Shown piece by piece: positions 13,692-16,760 of a stretch of 16,760 nt of DNA. The translations under genes and the position numbers were made by a program. Position 1 is the stretch's first letter, and each line of letters starts with the position of its first letter. This stretch comes from a bacterium (GTDB lineage Bacteria > UBP18 > UBA7526): NCBI GenBank assembly GCA_030619985.1, contig JAUXAI010000024.1, positions 1 to 16,760 on the forward strand, written 5' to 3'. The notes below the pieces were generated by a model, which saw nothing but the letters and a program-made list of their open reading frames with translations, had not been told where the DNA came from and did no database searches.

Positions 13692-14800
13692 TTTTCCTCA
13701 CGAAGTGATGGTTTAGCCGTCGTCAATTTATAGATGGACTCCATTACTCGATCCGTTGCCCAGGGCCTTCCCAACCCCTTACTTCTCTCCCTCATCCTTT
13801 CCAATCTCTCTCTATCTTCCATCAACTGCAGGATGCTATCTGCCAACCTCTCTGGAGAGAGGTCCCTCTCCAATATTACCATAGCCGCTCCTTCTTTGGC
13901 AAGGAAGCGGGCATTATACTCCTGATGCCTGCTGGTGGCATGGGGATAGGGGATGAGAATGGCGGGCAGGCCGCAGGCAGTGAGCTCGGCTAAGGTGGTT
14001 GCTCCCGCACGAGAGACGATCAGGTCTGCCGCCCCGTAGGCCCGGGCCATGTTATGCAGAAAGGGCTTTATGAGTAAGGGGATCTTACTACTCTTTGAAG
14101 CCTGAATGAGGTACTCGAAGTCGAGAAACCCGGTGAGGAGGATGATCTGGAGACCCTTTTCTTCTAAGAGACTTTTTTTAAGGACTTGGGCAAGGCAATA
14201 GTTTATGGCCCTCGCCCCCCGACTCCCCCCAAAGACTAAGAGATTAAACCTCTTGGGACGAAGCTTGAGGTCTTTGAGTGCTCTTTCCCTATCCAGACTC
14301 AAGATCTCTTCTCGTATGGGATTTCCCGTTACTCTGGCCTCTTTCTTCTTAAAATATTCCTTCGACTCCGCAAAAGTGATGTTTATCTCTTTCGCGAAGC
14401 GAGAGAGGAAGCGATTGGTTAGGCCAGGATAGAGGTTCTGCTCATGGATGAGAATAGGGATGCGCAAAAAATAGGCTGCCAGAGCAACCGGGGCGCTGGA
14501 ATATCCTCCAGTACCCACTATTAGATGGGGCTTGAAATTAAATAGAATGGGAAAGGATTGGAAGAATCCCATGATGAATTTAATTAGAAATTTAAGGAAT
14601 TGAAGGGAGACCCTTCTCTCCAGAGGCAGGACCGAGATGCTTCTGAATTCAAAGCCTTCTCGGACAATGATATCCCTGTCCAGGGCCTCTTCTGCTCCCA
14701 CAAAGAGGATCCGATGATTCTCTTTTCTAAGGCGATGGGCAATGGCCAGTGCTGGATAGATGTGGCCTCCTGTCCCTCCCCCAGTAACTAGGATCCTCAT
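13676..14800 (-). CDS. murG: Undecaprenyldiphospho-muramoylpentapeptide beta-N-acetylglucosaminyltransferase
   Basis: A 374-residue GT-B glycosyltransferase converting lipid I to lipid II at the inner face of the membrane. It shows the first G-loop GGGTGGHIYPAL (7-18), the membrane-facing hydrophobic patch around 66-88, GTGGYSS (96-102), HEQN (119-122), GGSRGA (191-196), SRAGATTLAEL (263-273) and PYPHATSRHQEYNA (284-297), matching the UDP-GlcNAc site. The start ATG overlaps the ftsW TGA (ATGA). The basic C-terminal extension (KPSLREEKCLRK) is encoded in the overlap with murC. Length is slightly above the usual 355-365. Confidence 0.98.
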   Translation of the reverse strand: MRILVTGGGTGGHIYPALAIAHRLRKENHRILFVGAEEALDRDIIVREGFEFRSISVLPLERRVSLQFLKFLIKFIMGFFQSFPILFNFKPHLIVGTGGYSSAPVALAAYFLRIPILIHEQNLYPGLTNRFLSRFAKEINITFAESKEYFKKKEARVTGNPIREEILSLDRERALKDLKLRPKRFNLLVFGGSRGARAINYCLAQVLKKSLLEEKGLQIILLTGFLDFEYLIQASKSSKIPLLIKPFLHNMARAYGAADLIVSRAGATTLAELTACGLPAILIPYPHATSRHQEYNARFLAKEGAAMVILERDLSPERLADSILQLMEDRERLERMRERSKGLGRPWATDRVMESIYKLTTAKPSLREEKCLRK

Positions 14801-15903
14801 CTCTGTTGCCCCTCATGGCTGCGCAGGGAGATGCTCATGAGGATTCCCACTCCGATTAAAGAGAAGATCAGGGAGGAGCCACCGAAGCTTATGAAGGGCA
14901 GGGGTATCCCTTTGGTGGGCAGGGTTCCCGTGGCTACCCCGATATTGATCATGGCCTGTAGTCCGATCCAGGTGGTTATCCCCAGGGCCAGGAGGCTACC
15001 GAAGAGGTCTGGGGCCCGGCGAGCGATCCGAGCTCCAGAATAGATGAATGCCCCAAAGAGAATGATGACCGCTATCCCTCCCAAGAATCCCAGCTCCTCA
15101 CCCAGTATAGCGAAGATAAAGTCGGTATGGGGGGCAGGAAGGTAGAAGAGCTTCTGGGTTCCCTCTCCCAAACCCCGACCGAAGATCCCTCCTGATCCTA
15201 AGGCCAAGAGGGACTGGATGATCTGAAAGCCATAGCCCTGAGGATCGCCCCAGGGATCGAGGAAGGCCAAGATCCTCCTCTTCCTATAACCGACCTTGTT
15301 GATTAAGAGCCAGATGCTGGGGAGGGCGATGAGGAATAGGGAGAAGAGATGTTTCAGGCGCACCCCGGAGACAAAGAGCATCCCCAGAATAACCACCAGG
15401 ATTATGAGGGCAGTGCCTAAGTCTGGCTGGAGAAGGATGAGGATAAAGATAGCCCCCAAGATGATAAGCGGGGGAAGGAAACCATAAGTAAAGTTTTTTA
15501 TCTTCTCTTTTTTTCTAGAGAGGGTATCTGCCATATAGAGGATGAGGATGAGCTTGGCCAGCTCTGAAGGCTGAAGAGTGAAGTCTCCTATCCTTAGCCA
15601 CCTCCGGGCACCAGCGATCTCCTTCCCAAACTGGGGAAAGAGGACCAGAATGAGTAAGCAAAGAGTAAGGAAGAGTGCAGGCTTCAATAGCTTGGGTAGG
15701 GCACGGTAGTTAATCCGGGTGGCGAAGAGCAGCCCCACCAGACCCAGAAAGACCCAAGCCAGCTGGCGCTTCAAAAAGAAATAGGGATCATTATATCTCT
15801 CCAAGGAGAGGATGGCGCTGGCGCTATAGACCATGATGATCCCTATGCTTATCAGAACCAGGGTTATTAGAAAGAGCCCCAGATGGGAAGAGATTCTTTT
15901 CAT
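14797..15903 (-). CDS. ftsW: SEDS peptidoglycan glycosyltransferase FtsW
   Basis: A 368-residue polytopic membrane protein of the SEDS family polymerising lipid II at the septum with a cognate class B PBP, which is not in this window. About ten hydrophobic helices are visible. Signatures are GARRWLRIGDFTLQPSELAK (98-117), QPDLGTA (159-165), DPWGDPQGYGFQ (216-227), GEGTQKLFYLPAPHTDFIFA (246-265) with the catalytic-type Asp261, and LPTKGIPLPFISFGGSSL (328-345). RodA is the closest alternative, but the position between murD and murG is the FtsW position. The start overlaps the murD TGA by 4 nt. Confidence 0.97.
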   Translation of the reverse strand: MKRISSHLGLFLITLVLISIGIIMVYSASAILSLERYNDPYFFLKRQLAWVFLGLVGLLFATRINYRALPKLLKPALFLTLCLLILVLFPQFGKEIAGARRWLRIGDFTLQPSELAKLILILYMADTLSRKKEKIKNFTYGFLPPLIILGAIFILILLQPDLGTALIILVVILGMLFVSGVRLKHLFSLFLIALPSIWLLINKVGYRKRRILAFLDPWGDPQGYGFQIIQSLLALGSGGIFGRGLGEGTQKLFYLPAPHTDFIFAILGEELGFLGGIAVIILFGAFIYSGARIARRAPDLFGSLLALGITTWIGLQAMINIGVATGTLPTKGIPLPFISFGGSSLIFSLIGVGILMSISLRSHEGQQR

Positions 15904-16760
15904 CTCAGCCCCCTTACTGCTTCCTTGAATGCTTCTCCTCTCTCCTGGAAATCCTTGAACATGTCGTAGCTCGAACAGGCCGGGGAAAGGAGGACGGTCT
16001 CCCCCTCTTCGGCCAACTTAAAGGCGATATTTACTGCTTCTTTCATATCTTCTGCCATCTTAATTCTTTTACAAGAAGAGAGGACTTGGGCGATTTTTTC
16101 TTTTGCCTCACCAAGCAGGATGAGCGTCTTCACCCTTTCCTTTACCAGGGGGCGTAAGGGAGAGTAGTCAAGCCCCTTATCTCTTCCTCCAGCGATCAGA
16201 ATAATGGGCTTTGGGAAAGAGGCCAGAGATTTCATTACCGCAGAGACATTGGTAGCTTTGGAGTCATTGACAAACCTCACTCCCCTAACCTTCCTGACAA
16301 ACTCCATCCTATGGGGGATTCCCTTAAACTCTTTTAAGGCCCTTCTGATACTGTCAACCTTTACCCTTAAGATGAGGCAGGCGGTGATGGCTGCTAAGGC
16401 ATTCTCCAGATTATGGAGACCTTTAATTCCGATTTCTTCTCGATGGATAATCTCTTCTAATCTTCCAGATAGGTTGGCTATTATCTTCCCTTCTCTTAGG
16501 TAGATCCCTTCCGCTAACTCTTTCTGACTGAAGAAGATCTTCTTGGCCTCTATTAAAAGGGTTCGGCAGTGAGGATCATTCCAGTTCAGGACGGCGAAGT
16601 CGCCTCTTTTTTGATTCAGAAATATCCTCTTCTTAGCCCCGATATATTCATCCAGGTCTCGATACCTATCTAAATGGTCTGGGGCGATGTTGAGCATGAT
16701 GCTTATGAAGGGATGGAAGGTTTTTATTCTCTCCAGTTGAAAGCTCGATACCTCGCTAAC
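15900..16760 (-). CDS. murD: UDP-N-acetylmuramoyl-L-alanine--D-glutamate ligase (5' end beyond window)
   Basis: The frame is open from the right edge through 286 residues to the TGA, so the N-terminal third with the P-loop is outside. Visible Mur-ligase features are SEVSSFQLE just inside the edge, NIAPDHLDRY, a central NLENALAAI, the HRMEF junction followed by VNDSKATNVSAV, IAGGRDKGLDY, and the C-terminal LSPACSSYDMFKDFQERG, which is diagnostic for MurD rather than MurC, E or F. It adds D-glutamate to UDP-MurNAc-L-Ala with ATP. It overlaps ftsW by 4 nt (ATGA). The Met at 16697 is internal, not the start. Confidence 0.97.
   Translation of the reverse strand, partial: VSEVSSFQLERIKTFHPFISIMLNIAPDHLDRYRDLDEYIGAKKRIFLNQKRGDFAVLNWNDPHCRTLLIEAKKIFFSQKELAEGIYLREGKIIANLSGRLEEIIHREEIGIKGLHNLENALAAITACLILRVKVDSIRRALKEFKGIPHRMEFVRKVRGVRFVNDSKATNVSAVMKSLASFPKPIILIAGGRDKGLDYSPLRPLVKERVKTLILLGEAKEKIAQVLSSCKRIKMAEDMKEAVNIAFKLAEEGETVLLSPACSSYDMFKDFQERGEAFKEAVRGLR

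Overview
The window reads almost entirely on the minus strand and carries chromosomal housekeeping genes of an uncultivated-looking bacterium. In transcription order (right to left) it holds the distal part of a division and cell-wall (dcw) cluster, murD-ftsW-murG-murC-murB-ddl-ftsQ-ftsA-ftsZ. A strong rho-independent terminator follows, then dnaE (DNA polymerase III alpha), fba (class II aldolase), pfkA (phosphofructokinase), tRNA-Leu(CAA), and a membrane-anchored PHP-domain protein that runs off the left edge. murD runs off the right edge. I see no phage, insertion sequence, CRISPR array, toxin or defence gene.

The dcw order and the full FtsQ/FtsA/FtsZ set indicate a walled, FtsZ-dividing bacterium. 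Frequent ATGA start/stop overlaps (murD/ftsW, ftsW/murG, murC/murB) point to one translationally coupled operon. fba and pfkA form a glycolytic pair behind their own near-consensus promoter. The PFK has the GGEDT plus PKTMDND residue combination typical of pyrophosphate-dependent enzymes, which suggests an energy-thrifty anaerobic lifestyle (inference). The phylum cannot be fixed from the sequence. The style of the short repeats resembles what I recall from genomes of uncultivated candidate phyla, but that is only an impression.

The most unusual aspect is the number of short degenerate repeat families in the gene junctions, several of which extend into coding sequence. An A/T-rich AAAATGCAAAATG family forms the 3' end of murC, the 5' end of murB and the 5' end of ddl. 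A GGGTTAA-like heptamer array is translated inside ddl. An ACGCGAATC/ACACGAATCA family encodes about 20 C-terminal residues and the stop codon of FtsQ, then fills the ftsQ-ftsA gap. A GTTAACTG/GTAACCAG family lies before ftsZ and before fba. A GAGCGNNAGCGAG-like module flanks the terminator and overlaps the ribosome-binding sites of ftsA and ftsZ. Each gene appears intact, so the repeats look tolerated at protein termini and loops.

Region by region: 1-935 PHP protein; 962-1048 tRNA; 1071-2975 pfkA and fba; 2976-3077 fba promoter and leader; 3078-6509 dnaE; 6510-6906 dnaE promoter with an operator-like inverted repeat, repeats and the dcw terminator; 6907-16760 the dcw cluster.
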